Shown: positions 21,701-33,425 of the stretch, piece by piece
Layout of the letters: each line of letters opens with the position of its first letter
Position numbering within the stretch: position 1 is the stretch's first letter
Notes under the pieces: model-generated
What the model saw: the letters and a program-made list of their open reading frames with translations, nothing else
Databases searched by the model: none
What the model was told of the DNA's origin: nothing
DNA from: Symbiodinium natans
Lineage: Eukaryota; Sar; Dinophyceae; Suessiales; Symbiodiniaceae
NCBI GenBank assembly: GCA_905221605.1
Contig: CAJNDS010000835.1
Span: forward strand, 560,001 to 624,000
Direction: 5' to 3'
DNA length: 64,000 nt
Program-made: the position numbers and the translations under genes

Positions 21701-24700
21701 GTATATATATATATATATTCAAACCCCTAGGTACTGGACAACTAAGAGGAAGGGCGTTGGGAGCAGGTCCTGGTGTTCTTCCCGACATCGCGATTCGCAA
21801 CGTTTGCAGCCAAGCTCTTCCAGGAGCAGCTGAGCATGAGGACCGGGTAAGATTTCAGGCTTTGGGTTTAGGCTTTAGGGTTTAGGGTTTAGGGTTTATA
21901 TTTAGGGTTTAGGGTTTAGGGTCAGGGCTTCTAGCGGTTTAGGGTTGGGCAGCATTGGGAAGGTTCCGATCCCTGTTTCAAGTACACCTTCTCCCTGCAG
22001 TGCGGAGAGACATGAGCGACCCGACACAAACGAGTGACCAAATGGACTAACAGAGCGTCTTTTTTCCGTAGTACGGGTTGTGGTAGTTAGTTTAGAGGTA
22101 CGAAGCAGCATCTCACCGTGTGCCCAAACTGCAACAAATCCTTGAAACCCGTAATTCTAACATATTCGAGCTCAAAACCCTCTAAGTTGCGAAATTGTCT
22201 GCTGATTCTTGGCTAGGGATGTTTCTCAATGGGCTCGATGTAACGAGTGGTTCGCAGACATCAGACTAGGCACCTCGCCTGTCTGCGTGCGCTAGCGCAA
22301 GCGTCGAAGCCCCGCATCCTGCGCCCTTTATCCCTAAACCTCGCGAACACCACCCACCCCCCCGAAGAATCTAGGAATCTAAGACCCTGAGCCCGAGACC
22401 CTAACCCCTAAACCCTAAACCCCAAACCCTCAACCCTAAACCCTAAAACCCTAAAACCCTAAACCCAAAACCCCAAACCCTCAACCCTAAACCCTAAAAC
22501 CCTAGGCCCTAAACCCTAAACTCAATAGGATCCTGGAGCTTCACCAGCGTGTCAACCCCAATGCCCGCCTGATGGCTCACGAGGCGCCAAGGGAGCTTTA
22601 ATTTCTGGGCCCGACTGATAAGGTTTTTGGGGCTTATATAGGTTGCAAAAGGGCTTATATAAGTTTAGGGTTTAGGGTCTATAGGGCTTAGGGGATGACG
22701 CAACTCGTAGATTCTTGTGATGTAGCGCATGCACACAAATCGCCATACATACCAATGTATATGCATGTGCATTTGCATGTGTATGTCGGTCTGTCGGTTG
22801 AACTATGTGTCAAAAAAGTGGAAAACTGTACTTAAGAGGGTAAGGTGTGGCCAAGACCCCCCGAGAGCCTTGAGGAGTTCAACAAGAGCCGTGCTGCAGT
22901 GCTCTTCACCACCATGGCCTCCGAGAGGGGCATGGACTACCCCGATGCCTCTCGGAAGCACTTCGGGCCCTACTAGAGCCTGAAGACCCATGCTTGCTCA
23001 ACGAGTCTTACACTTGCAGCATCCTTCAGCGTGCAGCTGGGGGGGGCACTTCCGGCCACAGCTTGCATGAGTACTTTCGCCCGCTTTCGCCGTGAAGTCC
23101 GAGGGCAGCATGGGTTGTTTGAGGTCTCCCTGGTGTTGAACGTCATGGCCCCAGGAGACCGTGATCAGCGCCCTGCCATGCAGGAGGTGTTCTAAGCTTG
23201 TCCCCAACCCTTCTGTTTTGAGTATCTCTCGTGTGACTCTGAGACGCCGTCCCCAATTTCCCCAATGAGGTCCCGCATAGGCTTTGGTGATACAAGGATG
23301 CCCTGAAACAGAAGCACCTCTATGGTAGCCGCCACAACCCCTACCCTCTGCCTACAAAGCCCGCCCTGGTGTGATCCTTGGGGATCAAAGAAACCCCAAA
23401 TTGGGGATCATTTGCTACTATGCTCCTTACTTGGGCATGGGCCATAAGCCCTTTTAAAGTTCATCTTGGTCCCAAATGTGAGCCCAGGATGGCTTTAAGT
23501 AGGGTTTGAAGTAGGGTGCACATGAGCAGATCGACCCGTGCAGATTGCAAAACCACATCTAATTATGCACATTCAAAGCATGAAAGCATCGTTATTAATC
23601 AAGTTTTTTATGTGCTAGATCCAAGTCAAACCGTGCTGCCGCAGTGGCAAAATGCTTACTTGTATAAGAGACGCACGATGGTAAAAGACCCGTGCGGTTG
23701 GTTGTCGATCTTCGCCTATAGAAAACGCTGGAGGGTTGCAGTTGCTGCGGGGGACGTGGGTTTTTAATGACACGGGCTACGCGTATGCAGTCCCTGAACC
23801 CCCAGAAAGCCCTCCGAACCCTGAACCTTGAGCCTTGAACCCCTCCCCCCCCCAACCCCCCCTACCCCCTGCCACCCCCCCGACACCCGAGCCTCAGGTA
23901 CATCCACCGGGTTGGACGCACAGCGCGGCAGGGCAAGGAGGGCAAAGCCCTGACGCTGCTTTTGGACCAGGAAGACGGGCCCCCTGGTCGCATGCCAGGG
24001 TTTACAGGTTTGGGGCCTAGGCGGCCCCTGGAGTCTTAGAGGTCCTAGAGTTTGCGGGTTTAAAGTTCTGGGGCACTTATGGGTTTTAGGCAGTTTTGGG
24101 GGTCCAATTTTTATAATTATCAATAGAGATGAATTAAGGCAGCTGAGAAGCCGGGCTGATCTGCAGCGACCTTGTTGGCAAGCCTGTTGGCACAGGCGAA
24201 AGCCCTGTTTTCGCATTGGAGCGGGCACCTCTGCCTGAATGGCACCCTGAATGGCAGCGATGACGCCTGACGGAAAGGGCATTTTTGCGGGCACGCGCAA
24301 CAACCTAAGCCATGCCTTGGAAGGCGAAGTGTGGCTTGGCCCCCGTGTCCCTGTCCCCTCTCTGATGTGTTGTGGAAGCACAGGCCAGACCGGCCAGGTC
24401 CGGTGTTATGGAACTCAGACGGCCCGACGGCGCCTCTAGCAGCTAGCTGAGGCTCAGGAGGTTTGCCCTCAATGTGAGCTTCTGATGCCTGCTTCTGCCT
24501 TAGATCGCTACAAACCCTAGACCCCTAAACCCCACAAACCCTACAAAAACATCTCTTCTTCTTGCCCACATGTTAAACCCTAAACCCTAACCCGATACTG
24601 TAAAGGTTCTTGGCCCTGGTCGACGACCTTCCCATTGCCAAGTGCCTCTGGGCGGGATGCGTTTCAGGGGTATGTTATGGTCAGGGTTTGGGGTCCCTTG

Positions 24701-25900
24701 AGGACTGGGGTTCCTTGAGGACTAAATATGCACCTTAAACTGGCTGGAGTTTCGGCAATCATCGGGGTTGACATCCGTGTGGACGCAGGTCCCAATGTTT
24801 CTTGTACCCTAAACCCTAAACCCTAAACCCTAAACCCTAAACCCTAAACCCATTCGGATCGTAACCCCTTCGACAGCCCTCTGTTTCGGAGTGTGCCTCA
24901 GAGAATGGCGCCACTCTCGCCTGCACAAAATGGTGGACAACATGATTTCCGACCCGATGGGTTCACTATGCCTGAGTAGTATGAGTCCACTATGCCTGCG
25001 CAGGGATTGGAGTGGCGCAGGGTGCATGGTCCCAGTTTTTGGGGTCCTCAAATCTGAAGCAATTGCCAGGTCCACCTCATCAGGCGCGTTCTTGAATGAC
25101 GAGGGCCTCTTCACAGCGCAGGCACGTGGGCTTTTGGAGAAGATGCCCAAGGCTTTAAGGATATGGGTTAGGGGAATAGGTAGGGTTTTCGGAGCTACTT
25201 TGGTACAGGTATCAGTGGTAGCGTTGACAAGGGGAGACATTGTGTTACAGCTACGAGCCAGGCACGGGTCGCATCACAGCGCGGCAGACGTAAGTTACCC
25301 TAATAAGGAACCCATGTTCGATCCGTCATTAGTATACGTATATTTGGTTTTTTCTATATACATATATATATATATGTATTCATGTGTGTATTTGTTTGTA
25401 TTTATAATACTTCTATAGCCACGGGGCCACAAGTTTCGTAGGTACGATATGCCCAAGAAGGCTGCACCACAAGGGTTTGGAACAAGCCGCCACGACAAGG
25501 CCTTTTCAACAAGGGTGCGGCAGGGTGGGGGGGAGGGGCCGCGAAAAAGGGTCAATTTTTGAACAATCAGCCTACCTTGTGGGAGTCAATCTGAAACATT
25601 CTGCGCCCTGATGAGGTCTATATTGTCGCGCTTTTTGCTTGCAATTTAGGGCACAAGACAGCCTCGTTTGCAACAACTGAAGCCCCAAAACCCCTCAGGT
25701 CAAACCGTCCAGCACGTTTACGGCTCTCCGTTTTTCTCTGAAACTGACTCTCGTGGACATCCCTACGATGTGGAATTCGCCCCAGCTGCGCAGGAGGGAG
25801 AAACAAAACACTCCAACACATGAAGCACAGGCGCTCTCCGCTGCGAAGTGGGCGCGGCGCTCAGCGGGGCCTGAGGTTTGCCTGGCAGTCCTTGGAGTTT
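15738..25900 (+). CDS. DEAD-box (DECD variant) ATP-dependent RNA helicase, multi-exon
   Basis: Superfamily 2 RNA helicase with motifs in order on separate exons: N-terminal exons 15738-15830, 16082-16134 and 16236-16278 (tentative); Q motif TSVQAEAW (16708-16807); motif I GTGKTLAYL (17778-17873); Ia as APSRELVIQITRD across the GT-AG intron 17874-18123 (exon 18124-~18190); GG region VVPIIGGVARSKA (~18588-18650); Ib-like ILVGTLVP (~18820-18870); motif II VLDECDRLL (~20216-20327); motif III MLVSATISDE (20651-20734); exon 20787-20889; motif IV VLVFFPTSRFATF (21747-21846); 22529-~22597; motif V RGMDYPDA (~22870-22950); motif VI IHRVGRTARQG after the GC-AG intron 23168-23897; 24608-~24650; basic tail exons near 25250-25289, 25419-25514 and ~25770-25900. 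The DEAD box reads DECD. The first exon and the stop are uncertain, and some short exons may be missed. Confidence 0.82.
22399..22523. repeat. Degenerate telomere-type tract (CCCTAAA)n
   Basis: Mixed CCCTAAA, CCCTAAAA and CCCCAAA units ending just 6 bp before the helicase exon acceptor at 22529. Telomere-like sequence therefore supplies the pyrimidine/AC-rich stretch upstream of a splice site. Confidence 0.85.
24808..24851. repeat. Interstitial telomere-type tract (CCCTAAA)n
   Basis: Six perfect CCCTAAA units in a helicase intron. Confidence 0.95.
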
Positions 25901-27396
25901 AGGGATTTCGGGGTTGGTGCCGTGAGTGCCATGCAAAAAAGGGGTGGTTTCGGGCCTCAGCCAGTAGGGTGGCAGACCCAGGGGTCGGCAACCCGAAACA
26001 AAATTCATCTGCTGGAAAAGTGTGCTTTATGGAGCCTTTTCTGCTCTTCTCAGCAGGGGCCCCGAATGTTTAAACCCTCAGCTTCCCAGTCGGCGGCACC
26101 CAAGCCAGGCCGTCCAAATCATTCCAAGACCTCACCCCCGCCCCCGTCAGAATCAGACAGGGTTTCGGGTTTAGGGTTTAGGGTTTAGGGACCCTGATTG
26201 GCAAGCATCCATGACCGAATGATTGATCTGTGGAGATCCCCGAGGCCAAGAGCAGCTCCCTTCCCACGATGGCAGCTGCGTGCTTCGCCTCGCTTCTGCA
26301 GCACTTCAGGCCCCGATTTCCAGAGTTTGGTTCGGGAGAGCCCAGCGTTTTTTCAGCTTGCGCTTCAGAGTTCGCGGAACCTGAGGAGCATGGTTGGGGC
26401 ACGGGGTCTAGAGTTAGGGCCCATGTTGTGGAGGGCAGTCTGTCAGTGTGATTGGTGGCTTGGGATAGACAGAGTCTCAGAGAGACATAGCCCCAGAGCC
26501 CCTGGTGAAGAAGAAGAAGAAGGAGAGGAGTGGAAGAAAGAGAGAGGGCAAGGGGATGGAGACGGCATGAATTTCTTCTGTATCCCTTGCATCAAACATG
26601 TTTGGAGCGATGCTATTCAGTAGGGTCATGGTGAGGACCAGGCAGGAGCACATTCAGATGGAGAAGGAAGAAATAGCGCGGGCCCCAGGCCAAAAGGAGC
26701 TCAGCACGCTAATTCCATACAAGCACGACCTCGGCGTTCATCGAAGCTTGACACATCACCACCTTTGTCTTGGCGATTCGTCGCAAAAAGCACTCGAGTT
26801 GGGTCGCGATGCCAGGTCCTTCGGGACGGAGACCTGGCGAATCCTACATATTAGGACAAACTTCTCTGCACAAGGCTTGACCCGCATTGTATTGGGACTC
26901 GTCATGCTCCCGTACAGAGAACACATTCACGGACCTTGCTGGGACTCACATCACTCAGGGCATTTCGGAACTGAAGCTGCTGGCTCTTTGTTGTTCTTGG
27001 GCGTAGAACACATTGCTGGTGAGCCATCCTGAACAAGGGTGAACGAATTTTGCCTGAAGGGCTTGCCAGGTTTGGAGAGTGATACAAGATGGGCCGTCTT
27101 TCACTACAGCAGGCTGCTGAATGATCTGTGATACATCCGGAAATAACTTCGCACGGCCTGACAATCACTGTCAACTGAGGGTGTACAAGTAATTTGCTGT
27201 AGATGCAAGCGCACGGTTCCGCCGAAACCTAGCAAAACGGCTGTTCAGCACGTTCTCGACCTGAATCTCGAAACCCGCACAGTCTGCCAACAAACCTCCT
27301 TCAATCATCGTAGACACCGAGCTCCAGCTTCTGCAGCTGCAACTCCAAGATCCTCATGGACGCGTAGGCCACAAATACTGAGGTGATGCAGGGCCA
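25901..27396. other. Helicase 3' flank without a recognised gene
   Basis: An open + strand stretch at about 26070-26160 is rich in Pro, Ser and Lys and could be a further tail exon of the helicase. A TTTAGGG tract lies at 26161-26190. The + frame from about 26269 opens with MAAACFASLLQHFRPRFPEF, which I cannot assign. The rest shows no motif. Confidence 0.4.
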
Positions 27397-28545
27397 GCGT
27401 CGGCTGATGCTCATGATGCTCGGGCCAGCGCCAGCTGATGCTCATGATGCTCGGGGGTTTGGGTCTGAAAGCCCGGGCAAGCGCCAGGGCCAGCTGCTCA
27501 TGATGCTCGGGGGTTTGGGTATGAAAGCCTGGGCCAGCGCCAGCTGATGCTCATGATGCTCGGGGGTTTGGGTCTGAAAGCCCGGGCCAGCGCCAGCTGA
27601 TGCTCATGATGCTCGGGGGTTTGGGTCTGAAAGGCCAGGCCAGCGCGAGCTGATGCTCATGATGCTCGGGGGTTTAGGTCTGAAAGCCCGGGCCAGCGCC
27701 AGCTGGTGCTCATGATGCTCGGGGGATTTCGAGGGCTTGGGTCTGAAAGCCCGGGCCAGCGCCAGCCGATGCTCATGATGCTCGGGGGTTTGGGTCTGCA
27801 AGCCCGGACCAGCGCCAGCTGATGCTCATAATGCTCGAGTGTTTGGGTTTGAAAGCCCGGGCAGCGCCAGCTGATGGTCATGATGCTCGAGGGTTTGGGT
27901 CTGCAAGCCCGGGCCATCGCCAGCTGATGCCCGGGCCAGCGCCAGCTGATGCTCATGATGCTCGGGGGTTTGGGTCTGAAAGCTCGGGCCAGTGCCAGCT
28001 GATGCTCATGATGCTCGGGGATTTGGGTCTGAACGCCCGGGGTTTTGGGTCTGAAGTCTGAAAGCCCGGGCCAGCGCCAGCTGATGCCCATGATGCTCGG
28101 GGGTTTGGGTCTGAAAGCCCGGGCCAGCGCCAGCTGATGCTACTGATGCTCGGGGGTTTAGGTCTGAAAGCCCGGGCCAGCGCCAGCTGATGCTCATGAT
28201 GCTCGGGGGTTTGGGTCTGAAAGCACGGGCGCCAGCTGATGCTCATGATGCTCGGGGGTTTGCCAGCTGATTCTCATGATGCTCGAGGGTTTGGGTCTGC
28301 AAGCCCGGGCAAGCGCCAGCTGATGCTCATAATGCTCGAGGGTTTGGGAGCTGATGCTCATGATGCTCCTGATGCTCATGATGCTCGGGGGTTTGGGTTT
28401 TTAAGCCCGGGCCAGCGCCAGCCGATGCCCTTTCTGCTCGAGGGTTTGGGTCTGAAAGCCCGGGCACGGGCCAGGTGATGCGCATGATGCTCGAGGGTTT
28501 GGGTCTGCAAGCCCTGGCCAGCGCCAGCTGATGCTCATAATCCGA
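27397..28545. repeat. 53-bp minisatellite array 1, left block (CTCGGG variant)
   Basis: Tandem units of about 53 bp built from CCAGCTGATGCTCATGATG, CTCGGGGGTTTGGGTCTG and AAAGCCCGGGCCAGCG. Three short palindromes recur in each unit (CAGCTG, CCCGGG and, in the variant block, CTCGAG). The period is not a multiple of three, so long reading frames here (for instance repeats of HEHQLALARAFR on the - strand) are by-products. Confidence 0.97.
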
Positions 28546-28888
28546 GCACCTGGTTAATTGGGCCCCCCCCCCCCCCCCCCCGCCACAATAAGGAAGGTAG
28601 GGTTCCGCAATAGTTGGACCATGGCCCTGTATTGATTCTCTATTAAAAACAATAAGAATGTATTGAAAACAGTAGGAATGTATAGAATAGGCCCTCATCC
28701 AGAAAACCCAAGCCCCGGCTTCCTTCAAGCTTTTCCTTTTAAGCTCCGGCTTCTTTGAAGACTACAGGACCAGGCCTCCCCACGGGCCAGGGCCTCCCAC
28801 AATTCTGGTCCCATTCTATAAATGTGCTGCGGCCTTTCCCGGGCAGAGCCCGTAAGGGGTAGCTCAGGAAAGAATGAAAACTTCTCTC
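28546..28888. other. Unique segment interrupting minisatellite array 1
   Basis: About 340 bp of non-repeat DNA separates the two blocks of the array. It starts with a poly-C run (28563-28581) and contains small local repeats such as AAAACA.TA.GAATGTAT. No coding signal seen. Confidence 0.8.
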
Positions 28889-31400
28889 AAAACCCGGGCA
28901 AGCGCCAGCAGATGCTCATGATGCTCGAGGGTTTGGGTCTGAAAGCCGGGCAAGCGCCAGCTGATGCTCATGATGCTCGAGGGTTTGGGTCTGAAAGCCC
29001 GGGCAAGCGCCAGCTGATGCTCATGATGCTCGAGGGTTTGGGTCTGCAAGCCTGGGCCAGCGCCAGCTGATGCTCATAATGCTCGAGCGCCAGCTGATGC
29101 TCATGATGCTCGAGGGTTTGGGTCCGGGCCAGCGCCAGCTGATGCTCGTAATGCTCGAGGGCTTGGGTCTGAAAGCCCGGGCGCCAGCTGATGTTCATGA
29201 TGCTCGAGGGTTTGGGTCTGCAAGCCCGGGCCAGCGCCAGCTGATGCTCATAATGCTCGAGGGTTTGGGTCTGAAAGACCGGGCAAGCGCCAGGGCCAGC
29301 TGCTCATGAGGCTCGAGGGTTTGGGTCTGCAAGCCCGGGCCAGCGCCAGCTGATGCTCGTAATGCTCGTAATGCTCGAGGGTTTGGGTCTGAAAGCCCGG
29401 GCAAGCGCCAGCTGATGCTCATGATGCTCGAGGGTTTGGGTCTGAAAGCCCGGGCCAGCGCCAGCTGATGCTCATAATGCTCGAGGGTTTGGGTCTGAAA
29501 GCCCGGGCAAGCTCCAGCTGATGCTCGTGATGCTCGAGGGTTTGGGCCTGAAAGCCCGGGCCAGCGCCAGCTGATGCTCATAATGCTCGAGGGTTTGGGT
29601 CTGAAAGCCCGGGCAAGCGCCAGGCGATGCTCATGATGCTCGAGGGTTTGGGTCTGCAAGCCCGGGCCAGCGCCAGCTGATGCTCATAATGCTCGAGGGT
29701 TTGGGTCTGAAAGCCCGGGCAAGAGCCAGCTGATGCTCATAATGCTCGAGGGTTTGGGTCTGCAAGCCCGGGCCAGTGCCAGCTGATGCTCATAATGCTC
29801 GAGGGTTTGGGTTTGAAAGCCCGGGCAAGCGCCAGCTGATGCTCATGATGCTCGAGGGTTTGGGTCTGCAAGCCCGGGCCATCGCCAGCTGATGCTCATG
29901 ATGCTCGAGGGTTTGTCTGAAAGCCCGGGCAAGTGCCAGCTGATGCTCATGATGCTCGAGGGTTTGGGTCTGCAAGTCCGGGCCAGCGCCAGCTGATGCT
30001 CATAATGCTCGAGGGTTTCGCGGGCAAGCGCCAGCTGATGCTCATGATGCTCGAGTGTTTGGGTGTGAAAGCCCGGGCCAGCGCCAGCTGATGCTCATGA
30101 TGCTCGAGGGTTTGGGTCTGCAAGCCCGGGCCAGCGCCAGCTGATGCTCATAATGCTGGAGGGTTTGGGTCTGAAAGCCCGGGCAAGCGACAGCTGATGC
30201 TCATGATGCTCGAGGGTTTGGGTCTGAAAGCCCGGGCATGCGCCAGCTGATGTTCATGATGCTCGAGGGTTTGGGTCTGCAAGCCCGGGCCAGCACCAGC
30301 TGATGCTCATAATGCTCGAGGGTTTGGGTCTGAAAGCCCGGGCAAGCGCCAGCTGATGCTCATGATGCTCGAGGGTTTGGGTCTGCAAGCCCGGGCCAGC
30401 GCCAGCTGATGCTCATGATGTTACAGGGTTTGGGTCTGAAAGCCCGGGCAAGCGCCAGCTGATGCTCGTGATGCTCGAGGGTTTGGCCGGGCCAGCGCCA
30501 GCTGATGCTCATAATGCTCGAGGGTTTGGGTCTGAATGCCCGGGCAAGTGCCAGCTGATGCTCATGATGCTCGAGGGTTTGGGCCTGAAAGCCCGGGCCA
30601 GCGCCAGCTGATGCTCATAATGCTCGAGGGTTTGGGTCTGCAAGCCCGGGCCAGCGCCAGCTGATGCTCATAATGCTCGAGGGTTTGGGTCTGCAAGCCC
30701 GGGCCAGCGCCAGCTGATGCTCATGATGCTCGAGGGTTTGGGTCTGGGGCAAGCGCCAGCTGATGCTCGTGATGCTCGAGGGTTTGGGCCGAAAGCCCGG
30801 GCCAGCGCCAGCTGATGCTCATAATGCTCGAGGGTTTGGGTCTGAAAGCCCGGGCAAGTGCCAGCTGATGCTCATGATGCTCGAGGGTTTGGGCCTGAAA
30901 GCCCGGGCAAGTGCCAGCTGATGCTCATGATGCTCGAGGGTTTGGGTCTGAAAGCCCGGGCCAGCGCCAGCTGATGCTCATAATGCTCGAGGGTTTGGGT
31001 CTGCAAGCCCGGGCCAGCGCCAGCTGATGCTCATGATGCTCGAGGGTTTGGGTCTGAAAGCCCGGGCCAGCACCAGCTGATGCTCATGATGCTCGAGGGT
31101 TTGGGTATGAAAGCCCGGGCCAGCGCCAGCTGATGCTCATAATGCTCGAGGGTTTGGGTCTGCAAGCCCGGGCCAGCGCCAGCTGATGCTCATGATGCTC
31201 GAGGGTTTGGGTCTGAAAGCCCGGGCAAGCGCCAGCTGATGCTCATGATGCTCGAGGGTTTGGGTCAGCGCCAGCACCAGGTGTTGGGTCAGAAAGCCCG
31301 GGCCAGCTCCAGCCGATGCTCATGATGCTCAGGGGGTTTTGGGGCTGAAAGCCGGGGCCAGCGCCAGCTGATGCTCATGATGCTTGGGGTTTTCCAGCTG
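28889..31400. repeat. 53-bp minisatellite array 1, right block (CTCGAG variant)
   Basis: About 45 units of the same 53-bp repeat, here almost uniformly with CTCGAG in place of CTCGGG and alternating CTGAAAG/CTGCAAG and CATGATG/CATAATG variants. Many units are cleanly 53 bp apart (for example around 30608 and 30661). The change of dominant variant across the 28546-28888 gap suggests the two blocks were homogenised separately. Confidence 0.97.
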
Positions 31401-32217
31401 ATGCTCATGCGGCGAAGTGACAAGAAGAAATGTTTTCTGACTGATAGTGTTTTGCTCCAGTCGCTTTGCACTGCTTGGGACCATATTTTTGCAACGCCCA
31501 GTTGGGGATCAAAGGAATCCTCGTCTCTTGATTATGTGTATATATATATATGGCCATATCCACGTTGTTGTGGACCATACTATCTATAGACTGAGGTGAA
31601 CTTGTGAGTAAGCAATGCACTCAACAATACCATGTGTGCATAGCTTCACCGAGAAGAGGCATGTCTGAATCGTGAAGTAACGCATTGCTTCATGCATGGA
31701 TAGCGCCACTGAGAAAATGCATGTTTGGACCATGAATGTTGAGATTTGACAGCAGCACATTTTTTTTATTTCTCAGAGAGACACAGCTGTCAAATGTTCG
31801 GTCAGTGTCGCTTCCCTTCATGCTTGGGCCCCCTTCACCACTGTCGATCCGAATTCTGGCGCATCAATGTATGTGACTCTCACAATTTTGAGGAATCTTT
31901 CCTCCACTGCCGCAATTGCCCGTTCTCTCTCTGGGGAAAATAAGCGGACGGAACATTTGCCTTTCTGTGCACGAGCCTTTCAGCGTGTTTCTGTTAATTG
32001 TTTAAGAGCTTGAGCCATGTGCTGTTGATTTGGTAGTTAGGAAGATTGCAATGTTTCGGGGGCCACTGAGAGGGAAGCAGTCAACCCTCAAGCAAGCATT
32101 CAGACAGCAGTGCGCCTTGCACACGAGTCTATTGCAGCATGCCTCCGAAACACCGTGATGTATGGCTTGCCGGTAGGTCAGACCAGACCACTGCGGTTCA
32201 AAGCGCGAAAAGTTAAA

Positions 32218-32490
32218 CCCATCGTGCGAGCATGGAGTTTGCAAATGCAGGGGGCTGCGCCCCCCATAGCCCCCTCTGTTTTGTTTTTTGACAAAAGCCG
32301 TGCAAGCGTGCCGTGCTTCAAAGCATATGAAGCTTGTTGAAAGCCCATCGTGCGAGCATTGTGTTTGCAAATGGGGGGCGGGGGGCTCCCCCCCCCCCAA
32401 CCCCCCCTGTCTTTTTTAAGGCGTGCAAACGTGCTTCAAAACATATGAGTCTTGTTGAAACCCATCGTGCGTGCATTGTGTTTGCAATGT
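32218..32490. repeat. ~125-bp imperfect tandem repeat, 2.3 units
   Basis: Each unit starts CCCATCGTGCGAGCAT, continues with GTTTGCAAATG, contains a C-rich patch, and ends with CATATGA then CTTGTTGAAA. A third partial unit begins at 32460. Confidence 0.8.
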
Positions 32491-32699
32491 CTGGGGCTGG
32501 GTTTAGGGCTGGGTAGTGCCAGAAATCTTGCAAGTAGTCAACGCTGCGGCAGCAGAACAGGCTACCATGTCCACAGATGGGGTTGTTCAAATCCCCTCCT
32601 AAACCCTAAACCATAAGGCCCTAAACTAGGTGGACCCTTCCCCCACATGGGACTGGAGAGAGGGTGTCCCAAACCGGCGGAGGCTTTCTGAGAGTAAAC

Positions 32700-32910
32700 A
32701 GGCGCCACCACACGACCACACCTTTTAGAAAATAATCCCGCCACACGTTTTAATGAAAAACATCCCGCCACACCTAAAAAAAAACAAATCCGGCGGAACA
32801 TTTTTTGGCGGAAATTTGCGAGCAAGACACACCGCCACACCTTTCAACAAACATTTCGGCCACACCTTTAAAAAGAATGTGTGGCGCCACACCTTTAAAA
32901 AAACGCTAAA
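32700..32910. repeat. Degenerate GCCACACC-TTTAAAAA repeat
   Basis: At least six copies of a short motif of the form CGCCACACC followed by TTTNAAAAA, spaced about 25-35 bp, with an inverted copy near 32879 (TGTGTGGCG). Confidence 0.7.
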
Positions 32911-33425
32911 CTCCTTCGCCCGAAGGGCTTCGGCTAGGCGGGACTTCTCTTGCCTAGGTCCGCGGCAGGGAGGTCGGGAATGGGATTCCTGAGATATTTC
33001 CTGGAAAAGGCTGAAGGATAAAGACCTTGATTTTTAATTCCTAAGCGACTTCTTCTTCTGCTGCTTCTACTTCTACTTCTGTGTGCATGACTTCCACTAA
33101 CACGTACTTCCATTGCAATGCCCACGTGCGAAGATGATGTAGCGGCATAACCACCTGTAACTGTGCGCACTCACTGCGACTGCGATCTACTGGCCACTAG
33201 CTAGTTGTGCCATCTCAGTTGGCTCCTGCTGCTACTGCTTGCCTGGCTATCAGCACGACTAGCACTACTGACTATATGTTGAGCTTGCTACGATTACCAT
33301 AGAGCTGAGTGCAGGTAAACCATTTCAGATCTCATGTGGATCCCTCAACCGACAGTTAAGCACCGTTGCCTGTCAGCCTGAAGCAGATTGTTGAAGATTC
33401 CTTAGCTTAGATAGCGGCCATTGGC

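Larger units (their letters stand above)
31400..33425. other. Repeat-rich intergenic region before the FNIP gene
   Basis: It contains a ~61-bp imperfect tandem pair (31631-31676 and 31692-31737), ~125-bp imperfect repeats starting CCCATCGTGCG (32218, 32344, 32460), a run of GCCACACC-plus-TTTAAAAA motifs (32700-32910) and a CTTCTG-type microsatellite (33047-33083). A small + strand open frame at 31746-31943 is Cys/His-rich (HCRSEFWRINVCDSHNFEE within it) but is unassigned. Confidence 0.6.

Noticed and set aside
27397-31400. Long - strand frames with repeated HEHQLALARAFR and MSISWRWPGL
   Set aside because: They are readings of a 53-bp minisatellite whose period is not a multiple of three; frames shift and break with unit-length variation.
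27397-31400. CRISPR-like array
   Set aside because: Units are contiguous tandem repeats without unique spacers, and the genome is eukaryotic.
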